DNA from: Streptomyces sp. NBC_01454
GTDB taxonomy: Bacteria; Actinomycetota; Actinomycetes; Streptomycetales; Streptomycetaceae
Assembly: GCF_036227565.1 (NCBI RefSeq)
Contig: NZ_CP109460.1
Location: forward strand, 1,984,001 to 2,048,000
Length of the DNA: 64,000 bases
Reading direction: 5' to 3'
In this document: in pieces, positions 55,411-63,902 of the stretch
Layout: the number at the start of each line of letters is the position of its first letter
Numbering within the stretch: position 1 is the first letter of the stretch
Position numbers and translations under genes: made by a program
Notes under the pieces: generated by a model
The model's input: the letters and a program-made list of their open reading frames with translations, nothing else
What the model was told of the DNA's origin: nothing
Databases searched by the model: none

Positions 55411-57113
55411 GACAGCCCCTCCGCCAGCGGCCCGAGGGCCAGCGCCGGGAAGTAGGTCAGACCGGTGACGATCAGGATCGTGCCGACGAGCAGCCCGGAG
55501 AAGAGCGGCTTTTCGGTACGCAGGGTGCCCGCGGTCTCGGGGACCGGCTGCTGCTCGGCGAGCGAGCCGGCGAGGGCGAGCACGAACACCATCGGCAGGA
55601 AGCGGCCGAGCAGCATCGCCAGGCCGATCGTGGTGTTGTACCAGGGCGTGTTGGCGTTCAGTCCGGCGAACGCCGAGCCGTTGTTGTTGGCGCCGGAGGT
55701 GAACGCGTAGAGGACTTCGGAGAAGCCGTGCGAACCGGCTCCCAGCGCCTTGGTGTTGAGCATCGAGCCCAGCGCGTCCGGCAGCGTCATCGACGCCGCG
55801 GTGAAGCCGAGCACCAGCGTCGGGGTGCTGAGGAGGTAGCAGGCGGCGAGCTTGATCTCGCGGGTGCCGATCTTCTTGCCGAGGTATTCGGGGGTACGGC
55901 CCACCATCAGGCCGGCGAGGAACACCGCGATGACCGCCATCACGAGCATGCCGTAGAGCCCGGAGCCCACCCCGCCGGGGGCGATCTCGCCCAGCATCAT
56001 GCCGAGCAGCTGGAGGCCGCCGCCGAAGGCGGTGAACGAGGAGTGGAAGGCGTCGACCGCGCCGGTGGAGGTCAGGGTGGTGGCCACCGAGAAGATCGCG
56101 GAGGAACCGACGCCGAAGCGGGTCTCCTTGCCTTCCATGGCGGCGCCCGCGGCCTGCAGTGCCGGTCCGCCGTGGGCGAACTCGCTCCACATCATCAGCG
56201 CGGTGAAGCCGAGCCAGATGACGACCGTGGTGGCGAGGATCGCGTACCCCTGCTTCACGTTCCCGACGAGCTTGCCGAAGGTGCGGGTCAGCGCGAACGG
56301 GATGACCAGGATCAGGAAGATCTCGAAGAGGTTGCTGAAGGCGTTGGGGTTCTCGAAGGGGTGGGCGGAGTTGGCGTTGAAGTAGCCGCCCCCGTTGGTG
56401 CCCAGTTCCTTGATGGCCTCCTGGGAGGCGACCGCGCCGCCGTTGGTCTGCTGGGCGCCGCCCATGAACTGGCCGACCTCGTGGATGCCGGAGAGGTTCT
56501 GCAGGGCGCCGCAGGCGACCAGGACGAGGGCGCCGAGGACCGCGATCGGGACGAGGACCCGGACGGTGCCGCGGACCAGGTCGGCCCAGAAGTTGCCGAG
56601 TTCGCCGGTACGGGACCGGGCGAAGCCGCGGACCAGCGCGACGGCGACGGCCATGCCGGTGGCGGCGGACACGAAGTTCTGCACCGCGAGGCCGGCGGTC
56701 TGTACGACGTGGCCCATGGCCTGCTCGCCGCTGTAGGACTGCCAGTTGGTGTTGGTGACGAACGACGCCGCGGTGTTGAACGCCTGGTCCGGGCTGATCG
56801 ACGCGAAGCCGAGGGACAGTGGCAGCCCGCCCTGGACGCGCTGGAGCAGGTACAGGAAGAGCACGCCCGCCGCGGAGAAGGCCAGGACACCGCGCAGGTA
56901 GGCCGGCCAGCGCATCTCGGCGTCCGGGTCGGCGCCGATGCAGCGGTAGAGGACCTTCTCGACGCGGAGGTGCCTGGGCGCGTTGTAGACGGCGGCCATG
57001 TAGTCGCCGAGGGGGCGGTAGGCCAGGGCCAGCGCCGCGGTGAGCGCTGTCAGCTGGAGGACGCCGGCAAGGACGGGGCTCATCTGGCCCGCCGCGGCAG
57101 CAGCAGTCGACAC
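55407..57113 (-). CDS. kdpA: potassium-transporting ATPase channel-like subunit KdpA
   Basis: 568 residues from GTG 57113 with GGAGAGG about 8 bases upstream. About ten membrane helices contain the four filter repeats, among them [33 protein letters not shown] and [13 protein letters not shown]. The terminus ALGPLAEGL is conserved. It forms the K+-selective pathway that passes ions to KdpB. The gene follows kdpF by one base after its stop, so the start is set by this gap. Confidence 0.95.
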
Positions 57114-57114
57114 C

Positions 57115-57204
57115 TCAGAACCTCTCCGGGAAGACGAGGGCGAGGACCAGGTAGCCGAGCAGGGCGACGGCCACGATCAGGCCGACGGTGTTTTCGACGG
57201 TCAC
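57115..57204 (-). CDS. kdpF: KdpF small membrane subunit (29 aa)
   Basis: Reading from GTG 57204: [20 protein letters not shown], then LALVFPERF and stop. One membrane helix and the terminal FPERF are the signature of KdpF, which stabilises the KdpABC complex. Its start overlaps the stop of the 27-residue open frame upstream (GTGA). Confidence 0.93.
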   Translation of the reverse strand: MTVENTVGLIVAVALLGYLVLALVFPERF

Positions 57205-57284
57205 AGCTTCGCCACCCCCTTGGCGACGAGAGCCACCAGGGCGAAGACCGCGAGGGTGACGACGACGAAGGCCACGTCGGCCAT
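57201..57284 (-). CDS. 27-residue hydrophobic peptide leading the kdp operon
   Basis: ATG 57284 with AGGAG 7 bases upstream: MADVAFVVVTLAVFALVALV, then AKGVAKL and stop. One membrane helix and a basic end. The stop overlaps the kdpF start, so it is the first translated gene of the operon. I do not recognise it in databases from memory, although similar short frames precede kdpF in related actinomycetes. It may be an extra small subunit or a leader that sets kdpF translation. Confidence 0.75.
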   Translation of the reverse strand: MADVAFVVVTLAVFALVALVAKGVAKL

Positions 57285-57354
57285 CGTGTGCTCCTAGAGG
57301 GATGAGGAGGTAAGGACTCCTAGAGCAAAGCGCCCTTCCCGCCGCCTGTGACCG

Positions 57355-57395
57355 CCGTTGACGCCTCCCTTACGGCCATTGGCGCCCCGTTGACG
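57355..57395. promoter_or_regulatory. 9-bp direct repeats CCGTTGACG upstream of the kdp operon
   Basis: Perfect copies at 57355-57363 and 57387-57395, 32 bases apart (about three helical turns), 71 to 111 bases upstream of the first kdp start. A two-site activator such as KdpE would bind in this way; the E. coli KdpE site is different, so this is inference. Confidence 0.45.
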
Positions 57396-57433
57396 GAATC
57401 TCTACGCATCCCGGTCTGACCTGTGCAAACACC

Positions 57434-57470
57434 AAGGGCCCGCACCCCCTGTCGGGGAGTACGGGCCCTT
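57434..57470 (-). terminator. hairpin terminator downstream of the DUF3710 gene
   Basis: AAGGGCCCG (57434-57442) pairs with CGGGCCCTT (57462-57470), with an inner CCCC/GGGG stem. It ends the DUF3710/dut operon before the kdp promoter region. Confidence 0.8.
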
Positions 57471-57530
57471 GCGAGCGTCACAATCCAGCCGTTACCGGGG
57501 CGCCCACGCGCCGCCCGGCCGCCATCTGTG

Positions 57531-58298
57531 TCAGCGGATCTCGGTGATCTCCGGTCCGCGTTCCAGGCGTTCCACACCGCCGCCGAAGCGCGACTGCTCG
57601 ACCGGCTCCTGCTGCACACCGTCCGGCACCATCTGGGCGTCGTCCGGCAGCTTCAGGACGATCGGGTCACGCGGCGCCATCGGGGCCTCACCGCGGATGA
57701 CGACGGTGTCCCGGAAGATGTGCTCCAGCACGCCCGCGGCCTGCGGCTGCACCGCACCCTGGCCGGAGATCACACCACGCAGGAACCACCGGGGGCCGTC
57801 GACACCGATGAAGCGCACGACCTGCACGCCATTCGTGCCGTCCGGCAGCTGCACGGGGACCTGGGCGCGCAGCTCCCAGCCCAGCGGGCCCTCGACCTCG
57901 TCGATGACGCCGCCCTGCTGGGTGATGCCGGAGGCGATCTCCTCGCGGACCTCGCCCCAGATCCCCTCGTTCTTGGGGGCGGCGAAGGCCTGCAGCTGCA
58001 CGGCGCTGTCCTGCAGCACCACGGTCGCGGCGACGATGGCGTCGCCTGCGACCTCCACCCGAAGCTCCATACCCTCGACACCGGGCACGAACAGACCGCC
58101 GAGGTCCACCCGGCCCTCGCCGGGCTCGGAGACCTCCGACGCGTCCCAGGGGCCGTCGGGGCGCGGCGCGGGCGGAAGACTGTGCCGCTGCTGTGCCGCG
58201 CCGTCCTCGTCGGCGTCGCTCACCGCTTGCTCGTCGGCGAGGGTGGTGTCCTTGGCCGACTCTTCAGGAGCCTCGTTCTTCTTGCGACGTCCGAACAC
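57531..58298 (-). CDS. DUF3710 domain-containing protein
   Basis: 255 residues from GTG 58298 (AAGGA 8 bases upstream); an in-frame longer frame overlaps dut and is rejected. The protein begins VFGRRKKNE, has an acidic tail-like N-terminus, then VDLGGLFVPGVEGMELRVEV and GWELRAQVPVQLPDGTNGVQVVRFIGVDGPRWFLRGVISGQGA, the conserved DUF3710 core. Equivalent to Rv2696c in order. It follows dut by one base, indicating an operon. Function unknown. Confidence 0.92.
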   Translation of the reverse strand: MFGRRKKNEAPEESAKDTTLADEQAVSDADEDGAAQQRHSLPPAPRPDGPWDASEVSEPGEGRVDLGGLFVPGVEGMELRVEVAGDAIVAATVVLQDSAVQLQAFAAPKNEGIWGEVREEIASGITQQGGVIDEVEGPLGWELRAQVPVQLPDGTNGVQVVRFIGVDGPRWFLRGVISGQGAVQPQAAGVLEHIFRDTVVIRGEAPMAPRDPIVLKLPDDAQMVPDGVQQEPVEQSRFGGGVERLERGPEITEIR

Positions 58299-58299
58299 G

Positions 58300-58821
58300 T
58301 CACTGTCCTTCCCGGTCGGCACCGACCGATGCGTATTCATTCCCGCCCGTGGAGCCGTCCACCGCCGCATGACCGCCGGTGGAACCGAATCCCCCCTCGG
58401 CCCGCGCCGAGCCGGGAAGTTCCGCCACCTCGTGGAAGCGCACCTTCTCGACCTGCTGGACGACCAGTTGAGCGATCCGGTCGAATCGTTCGAACCGCAC
58501 GCTCTCGCGCGGGTCCAGATTGACCACGATCACCTTGATCTCTCCACGGTACCCGGCATCCACCGTCCCGGGGGCATTCACCAGCGCCAGTCCACACCGG
58601 GCGGCCAGCCCGGACCGGGGATGCACAAATGCCGCATAGCCCTCGGGAAGGGCGATCGACACCCCGGTGGGCAGCACGGTGCGCTCCCCCGGCGCCAGCT
58701 CGGCGGCCTCGGTGGTCACCAGGTCCGCGCCGGCGTCGCCGGGATGCCCGTACGACGGAACGGGCACCTCCGGGTCCAGCCGCCGCAGCAGCACCTCTAC
58801 GGGATTGCGTCCCTGACTCAC
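58300..58821 (-). CDS. dut: deoxyuridine 5'-triphosphate nucleotidohydrolase
   Basis: 173 residues from GTG 58821. All five dUTPase motifs are recognisable: PGDAGADLV (1), HPRSGLAARCGLAL (2 and 3 start), NAPGTVDAGYRGEIKVIVVNL (3), RIAQLVVQQVEKV (4) and the flexible glycine-rich ARAEGGFGSTGG (5). The trimeric enzyme converts dUTP to dUMP and keeps uracil out of DNA. It overlaps the thioesterase gene stop (GTGA) and is followed directly by the DUF3710 gene. Confidence 0.96.
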   Translation of the reverse strand: MSQGRNPVEVLLRRLDPEVPVPSYGHPGDAGADLVTTEAAELAPGERTVLPTGVSIALPEGYAAFVHPRSGLAARCGLALVNAPGTVDAGYRGEIKVIVVNLDPRESVRFERFDRIAQLVVQQVEKVRFHEVAELPGSARAEGGFGSTGGHAAVDGSTGGNEYASVGADREGQ

Positions 58822-59420
58822 GGGTTCACCTCGAAAGCACGCGCGCGCTTGGCCTGGTCCGGGTCGGCCATCGCCGCCTGGATCTCCTCGGCCCTTCCGT
58901 TGTCGATGAAGTGGTCGACCTTCACCTCGATGAAGACGGCCTCGGCGCGGACCGCGACCGGACCGTCCGGACCGCCTATGCGGCCCACGGCCGACGAGTA
59001 GATCTTCCGCCGGTGCACCGCGGTGACCCGCGCGTCCAGATGCAGCACCGTGCCCAGCGGCACCGGCCGCACGAAGTCGGTCTCCAGCCGGCCGGTCACC
59101 GCGATCACCCGCAGCAGCCAGTTCAGCGAGCCGAGCGTCTCGTCCAGCGCGGTGGCCAGCACCCCGCCGTGCGCCAGGCCGGGCGCACCCTGGTGGGCCT
59201 CCTTGACGGTGAACTCCGCCCGTACGCTCACACCCTCGCCGGCCCGCGCCTCCAGGTGCAGGCCGTGCGGCTGCCCCGTGCCGCAGCCGAAGCACCGGTC
59301 GTAGTGCGCGCCGAGGAGCTCTCCGGGTGCCGGCGCATCGGCATGCCGGACCGGAGCGACGGCGTCCTTCGGTGGCGTCAGCCGCGTCAGCTCCGCCCTC
59401 GTTCTGTCAGTTCCACTCAC
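58818..59420 (-). CDS. PaaI-type hotdog thioesterase
   Basis: 200 residues from ATG 59420. The CFGCGTGQPHGLHLEAR segment and the active-site HQGAPGLAHGGVLATALDETLG identify the PaaI/4HBT group. A 60-residue N-terminal extension precedes the domain. Such enzymes hydrolyse aromatic or medium-chain acyl-CoAs. Its translation is coupled to dut (overlapping stop/start), a gene order also found in other actinomycetes. The substrate is unknown and there is no reason to link it to the aromatic locus at the left. Confidence 0.88.
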   Translation of the reverse strand: MSGTDRTRAELTRLTPPKDAVAPVRHADAPAPGELLGAHYDRCFGCGTGQPHGLHLEARAGEGVSVRAEFTVKEAHQGAPGLAHGGVLATALDETLGSLNWLLRVIAVTGRLETDFVRPVPLGTVLHLDARVTAVHRRKIYSSAVGRIGGPDGPVAVRAEAVFIEVKVDHFIDNGRAEEIQAAMADPDQAKRARAFEVNP

Positions 59421-59478
59421 GAGTGCAGACCCTACCCGCGCACGTCACGGCCCCGCGCCGCCGTGCCAAGCTGGAGCC

Positions 59479-59922
59479 ATGCAGTCGTACGAAGAACGTC
59501 TCACCGCGCCCCGCTCCTGGTGGGTGATCGCCGCGCTGATCGGTGTCGCCTGCGCCCTGATGCTGCTCCCCGTGGGGACGCTCCCGATGCTCGGCGGACT
59601 GATCGGCGGCACGGCGCTGTCCGCGGTCGCGGTGAGCACGTACGGCTCGGCGCGGATCCGGGTGGTGGGCGGCGCGCTGATCGCCGGCGAGGCGAAGATC
59701 CCCGCGTCGGCGCTGGGTGAGGCGCGGGCGCTGGACGCGGACGAGGCGCTGGCCTGGCGTACGCACAAGGCCGATGCCCGCGCGTTCATGCTGCTGCGCA
59801 GCTATGTCCGCACCGCGGTGCGGGTGGAGATCACCGACCCCGGGGATCCGACGCCCTACGCCTATCTCTCCACACGGGATCCGGAGCGGCTGGTGGCGGC
59901 GCTGGCGGCCGTACGCACCTGA
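59479..59922 (+). CDS. DUF3093 membrane protein
   Basis: 147 residues from ATG 59479. Two N-terminal membrane helices (PRSWWVIAALIGVACALMLL, GTLPMLGGLIGGTALSAVAVSTYG) precede a soluble domain with ARIRVVGGALIAGEAKIPASALGEARAL and LLRSYVRTAVRVEITDPGDPTPYAYLSTRDPERLVAAL, the DUF3093 signature. Equivalent to Rv2698. Function unknown. It is divergent from the thioesterase/dut operon with 58 bp between starts. Confidence 0.92.
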   Translation: MQSYEERLTAPRSWWVIAALIGVACALMLLPVGTLPMLGGLIGGTALSAVAVSTYGSARIRVVGGALIAGEAKIPASALGEARALDADEALAWRTHKADARAFMLLRSYVRTAVRVEITDPGDPTPYAYLSTRDPERLVAALAAVRT

Positions 59923-59980
59923 CCGGCGGCCGGGGGCCCGCTTCTGCCGTACGGCGGGATGACGGGCGGCTCCGGCGTCG

Positions 59981-60808
59981 TCAGTCGTGCGGCGGGGCGT
60001 CCGGTGCGGAGCCGGGAAGGGCGTCCCAGGGGATCTGGTGTGCGCGCAGGTCCTTACGGATCCGTTCCGCGAGCTTTCCGGTGTCCCTGCGGTTGATGAA
60101 CGCGCCGACGGCGGCGCCGATCATGAACGGCGTGAGGTTGGGGAGATTGCGCAGGGTGCGCTTCATGATCTGCCGGCGCAGCTCCCGCCGCATCTGCCCG
60201 CCGAGGGCGAAGTTCAGCGAGGCCGGCTTGGTGACGTCGATGCCCCGTTCCTCGGTCCACGAGGTCACACAGGCCATCGCACGCTGCCGGAAATTCCCGG
60301 CGGGCCGCAGGCCGTAGACCTCGTGCAGCTCGGCGATCAGCTTGATCTCGACCGAGGCGACGCCGGTGACCTCGGCGGCCAGCTCGGCCGGCATGGCGGG
60401 CGGTACGGGCAGCATCGCTGCCGCACCGACGCCCGCTCCGACGGTTGCGGTCGCCGCACAGGCGCCCGCGACGAGTTTGTCGGCCAGGTCCTCGGGGGTC
60501 AGTCCGGGGAACTGGGCGCGCAGCGTCGCAAGATCGCGGACCGGGATCCGCGGGGCGGTGTCGATGATGCGGTCGGCGATCACGGTGATCGCTCCCCGCA
60601 CCCTGCCACCGCGTCCTGCGGCACCGCGGCCGGTCAGGGCCGCGAGCGAGGTCCCGTGGCCCCGCTCCTGGGGTGCTCCGGTCGTCCGCTCCGTGGGGAG
60701 GGCGGTCGGGTCGGCGGGCACGGGCGCGTTTTCCTGGTGTGATCGTGCGCCTGCCGCTGGACCTTGGCCACCCTTGGGGCCCTTACGGAACGGGTTCATG
60801 CCTGCCAC
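59981..60808 (-). CDS. conserved actinobacterial protein, unknown function
   Basis: 275 residues. A long basic, Gly/Pro-rich N-terminus (about 75 residues) is followed by a helical domain: RIIDTAPRIPVRDLATLRAQFPGLTPEDLADKLVAGACAATATVGAGVGAAAMLPVPPAMPAELAAEVTGV, and FMIGAAVGAFINRRDTGKLAERIRKDL at the end. The first hydrophobic stretch may insert in the membrane. The AAAMLPVPPAMPAELAAE motif resembles EcsC-like proteins only weakly. It sits between the DUF3093 and DUF4193 genes. Confidence 0.6.
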   Translation of the reverse strand: MAGMNPFRKGPKGGQGPAAGARSHQENAPVPADPTALPTERTTGAPQERGHGTSLAALTGRGAAGRGGRVRGAITVIADRIIDTAPRIPVRDLATLRAQFPGLTPEDLADKLVAGACAATATVGAGVGAAAMLPVPPAMPAELAAEVTGVASVEIKLIAELHEVYGLRPAGNFRQRAMACVTSWTEERGIDVTKPASLNFALGGQMRRELRRQIMKRTLRNLPNLTPFMIGAAVGAFINRRDTGKLAERIRKDLRAHQIPWDALPGSAPDAPPHD

Positions 60809-60821
60809 GGGCAGACCGGGC

Positions 60822-61124
60822 TCAGGCCGCGCAGTCGCGGCAGATCGGCTGTCCGTTCTTGTCCTCCGCGGCCAGCTGGCTGCGGTGGTGGACCAGGAAG
60901 CAGCTCATGCACGTGAACTCGTCCTGCTGCTTGGGCAGCACGCGCACGGCCAGCTCTTCGTTGGACAGGTCAGCGCCCGGCAGCTCCAGGCCCTCGGCCT
61001 GCTCGAACTCGTCGACGTCGACCGCCGAGGCGGACTTGTCGTTCCGCCGCGACTTCAGCTCTTCAATGCTGTCCTCGTTGAGATCGTCGTCGGTCTTGCG
61101 TGGGGTGTCGTAATCCGTAGCCAT
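60822..61124 (-). CDS. DUF4193 zinc-ribbon protein
   Basis: 100 residues. An acidic N-terminus (TPRKTDDDLNEDSIEELK) precedes EQAEGLELPGADLSNEELAVRVLPKQQDEF and the zinc-binding pairs CMSC and CRDC. The DUF4193 family is nearly universal in actinobacteria (Rv2699c position). Its function is unknown; a nucleic-acid or RNA-polymerase-associated role is conceivable. The gene precedes the 275-residue gene on the minus strand by 13 bp. Confidence 0.95.
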   Translation of the reverse strand: MATDYDTPRKTDDDLNEDSIEELKSRRNDKSASAVDVDEFEQAEGLELPGADLSNEELAVRVLPKQQDEFTCMSCFLVHHRSQLAAEDKNGQPICRDCAA

Positions 61125-61650
61125 TTTCGCTCTCCCCCTCTGGGTGTCTGCGGTGTCTCAGCGCTCGTAACGCGTGAGAGGCCGGACTTGTGCCCGACCT
61201 GAGGCGGAGATTTTGCCTCACATCAAGGTCTGTTACTCAATCGACACCCAACCGCACCCCTGAAGAGGTGATCGGTTTGGATGGCGATCAGGACCGTACA
61301 CGGTCCGAATGTCGCACCTCGCGCAGCCCATCACCTGTACTTCCCGTGATCCGACCCCCCGGAAACCCGGACGTCCCAGGCATTCCGGCGGCCATTTTGC
61401 TCACGGAGCGTAGATGGCTGGAATTTCGCGCCTGTGAGGGATCACACACGCACAGACCGGTGGGCGGACCAGTTCAATTCCGCGCAAAGCGAACTCGGCG
61501 AAGGATCCCCGCCGACCCCCCTTCACGTCAAACCGGGAGGCGAGGCGGTGTACGGCCGCGAGACGGGCGATCGTACGCACAGATGTCCGACCACTGCTCA
61601 CCGGGGCGCACAGTGGCTCCAGCAGGCGTACAACCGCCCTGTGGCCTGCG
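61125..61650. other. 526-bp spacer between cutS and DUF4193
   Basis: The right half of the spacer shows no gene. Frames at 61401-61601 (minus) and 61434-61709 (plus) overlap each other and lack good ribosome-binding sites. The DUF4193 promoter is expected close to 61125-61230. Confidence 0.5.
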
Positions 61651-62913
61651 TCAGAGCGGCAGGACGACGCGCATCACGAGCCCACCGCCTTCGCGGGGCG
61701 CGGCGGTGATCGTGCCGTCGTGTGCGCGGACCACCGAGCGCACGATGGACAGGCCCAGCCCCACGCCCTTGTCGCTGCCGGTGCGCTCAGTCCGCAGCCG
61801 CCGGAACGGCTCGAAGAGGTTCTCCACCTCATAGGCGGGAACCACCGGCCCCGTATTGGCGACCACCAGCACCGCACAGCCCGGCTGGGGCTCGGTGGTG
61901 ACCTCCACCCAGCCGTCCTCGGGCACGTTGTAGCGCACCGCGTTCTGGACGAGGTTGAGCGCGATGCGCTCCAGCAGGACGCCGTTGCCCTGCACGAAGA
62001 CCTGCTGGCGGACCCCGCGCAGCTCCACGCCCCTGCGGTGCGCCTCCTCACGGTTCTGGTCGACGGCCTGCGCGGCGACCTCGGCCAGATCGACCGGCTT
62101 CTTGTCGACGACCTTGTTCTCGCTGCGGGCGAGCAGCAGCAGGCCCTCCACGAGCTGCTCGCTGCGCTCGTTGGTGGCCAGCAGCGTCTTGCCGAGCTGC
62201 GCCAGCTCGGGGGACGCGTCCGGATCGGCGAGCTGGACCTCCAGCAGCGTGCGGTTGATCGCCAGTGGGGTACGCAACTCGTGCGAGGCGTTGGACACGA
62301 AGCGCCGCTGCGACTCGAAGGCCCGGTCCAGGCGGTCGAGCATCTCGTCGAAGGTGTCCGCGAGCTCCTTGAGCTCGTCGTCGGGCCCGCCCAGCTCGAT
62401 GCGGCGGTGCAGATCCGAGCCCGCCACCCGCTGCGCGGTGCGCGTGATCCGGCCCAGCGGCGCCAGCACCCGGCCGGCCATCGCGTAGCCGAACGCGAAG
62501 GCCACCACCGTCAGCCCCAGCAGCGCCAGCAGCGAACGGTTGAGGAGGTCGTTGAGGGCCAGCGCGCGCTGGTGCTGGAGGCACTGGTCGACGGCCGCCT
62601 GGAGCAGCGGTCCCGACGTCTTGGTGGGCAGGTCGCACTGGTCACTGGTCGACTGGAACTTGCCGCCGAGGATCTTCAGGGGCAGCGTGCTGCCGTCGTG
62701 CAGCGCGTCCGCGGCCAGCATGTAGATGATCGTCAGCAGCACGATCCCGGCCATCAGGAACATGCCGCCGTACAGCAGGGTCAGGCGGATCCGGATCGTG
62801 GGGCGCAGCCACGGGAACGGCCGGATGCTGACCGGCCGGGGGTCCCAGGTGGGCTTGGGGGGCAGAGGCGGCGGGGGTGCGGCCGCCTTGGAGAACGAGG
62901 GCAGGGAGGGCAT
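61651..62913 (-). CDS. cutS: CutS-type sensor histidine kinase
   Basis: 420 residues. A Pro-rich N-terminal tail, membrane helix 1 (about 41-67), an extracytoplasmic loop containing just two Cys (93 and 111, DQCDLPTK and DQCLQHQ), membrane helix 2 (128-148), HAMP, then ASHELRTPLAINRTLLEVQL with His211 and an HATPase domain with NLVQNAVRYNVPEDG. In Streptomyces CutS these paired cysteines have been proposed to sense disulphide or secretion stress. It is six bases downstream of the cutR gene. Position next to DUF4193 and dut is as in other Streptomyces. Confidence 0.87.
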   Translation of the reverse strand: MPSLPSFSKAAAPPPPLPPKPTWDPRPVSIRPFPWLRPTIRIRLTLLYGGMFLMAGIVLLTIIYMLAADALHDGSTLPLKILGGKFQSTSDQCDLPTKTSGPLLQAAVDQCLQHQRALALNDLLNRSLLALLGLTVVAFAFGYAMAGRVLAPLGRITRTAQRVAGSDLHRRIELGGPDDELKELADTFDEMLDRLDRAFESQRRFVSNASHELRTPLAINRTLLEVQLADPDASPELAQLGKTLLATNERSEQLVEGLLLLARSENKVVDKKPVDLAEVAAQAVDQNREEAHRRGVELRGVRQQVFVQGNGVLLERIALNLVQNAVRYNVPEDGWVEVTTEPQPGCAVLVVANTGPVVPAYEVENLFEPFRRLRTERTGSDKGVGLGLSIVRSVVRAHDGTITAAPREGGGLVMRVVLPL

Positions 62914-62919
62914 CGCCGG

Positions 62920-63573
62920 TCAGATCCGGTATCCCGAGCCGGGGACGGTGACGATCACCGCGGGCTCGCCGAGCTTGCGGCGCAGCGTCATGACCGTGAC
63001 CCGGACGACGTTGGTGAACGGGTCGGTGTTCTCGTCCCAGGCCTTCTCCAGGAGCTGCTCGGCCGAGACGACCGTGCCCTCGCTGCGCATCAGGACCTCC
63101 AGCACCGCGAACTCCTTCGGTGCGAGCTGGACCTCCTTGCCGTCGCGGAAGACCTCGCGGCGATTGGGGTCGAGCTTGATGCCGGCCCGCTCCAGCACGG
63201 GCGGCAGCGCGACGGTCGTACGGCGCCCCAGGGCGCGCACCCGGGCGGTCAGCTCCGTGAAGGCGAACGGCTTGGGGAGGTAGTCGTCCGCGCCGATCTC
63301 CAGGCCCTCGACGCGGTCGCTGACGTCACCGGAGGCGGTGAGCATCAGGACGCGGGTGGGCATCCCCAGCTCGACGATCTTGCGGCAGACGTCGTCACCG
63401 TGGACGACCGGGAGGTCACGGTCGAGCACGACCACGTCATAGTCGTTGACCGCTATCCGCTCCAGGGCGGCAGCGCCGTCGTAGACCACGTCGACGGCCA
63501 TGGCCTCCCGGCGTAGTCCGGTGGCCACCGCATCGGCGAGCAGCTGCTCGTCCTCGACGACGAGAACACGCAC
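62920..63573 (-). CDS. cutR: CutR-type response regulator (OmpR family)
   Basis: 217 residues from ATG 63573. Receiver domain with MRVLVVEDEQLLADAVATGL, phospho-Asp51 in VVVLDRDLPVVHG and KPFAFTELTARV, and a winged helix with VLEVLMRSEGTVVSAEQLLEKAWDENTDPFTNVVRVTVMTLRRKLG. It forms an operon with cutS. Reported CutRS targets in Streptomyces include secretion-stress proteases, so a role in extracellular protein quality control is likely. Confidence 0.88.
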   Translation of the reverse strand: MRVLVVEDEQLLADAVATGLRREAMAVDVVYDGAAALERIAVNDYDVVVLDRDLPVVHGDDVCRKIVELGMPTRVLMLTASGDVSDRVEGLEIGADDYLPKPFAFTELTARVRALGRRTTVALPPVLERAGIKLDPNRREVFRDGKEVQLAPKEFAVLEVLMRSEGTVVSAEQLLEKAWDENTDPFTNVVRVTVMTLRRKLGEPAVIVTVPGSGYRI

Positions 63574-63902
63574 GTCGCTAGTCCTTCCTCAGGGCCCTCG
63601 CGGGCAGGCACAACTTGTCCGAAAGCTCTTCCATCCTGCCCCGAAGAGCCATAAACCGGCGGTAAGAGGGGTGCGGAGGGGTGGAGAGCGGCCCGGGACG
63701 CCCGACGGGCATGATTCCTGGGTGGGGTGAGGTTTCCCTGAGGTACCGGGTGGGGAGGACGACTGCACACCCGCGATCACACCCTGTTTATCAGGCAACT
63801 TAAAGCACCCTTTGCCACGAACTGATCCATCGCAGGGACCACGCAGTGATCACCCACCCGTCGGCACACCCCGTGCCACCGACCCACGACGAGGGGGCGC
63901 AC
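63574..63902. other. divergent spacer before the last gene
   Basis: 329 bases without a gene. It should contain the cutRS promoter and that of the gene at the window edge; the stretch 63780-63825 (CACCCTGTTTATCAGGCAAC) is the most AT-rich part. Confidence 0.5.

Noticed and set aside
58818..59420. PaaI thioesterase as a member of the phenylacetate or anthranilate pathway at the left end
   Set aside because: It is translationally coupled to dut and lies about 47 kb away; many PaaI-type thioesterases are unrelated to phenylacetate.
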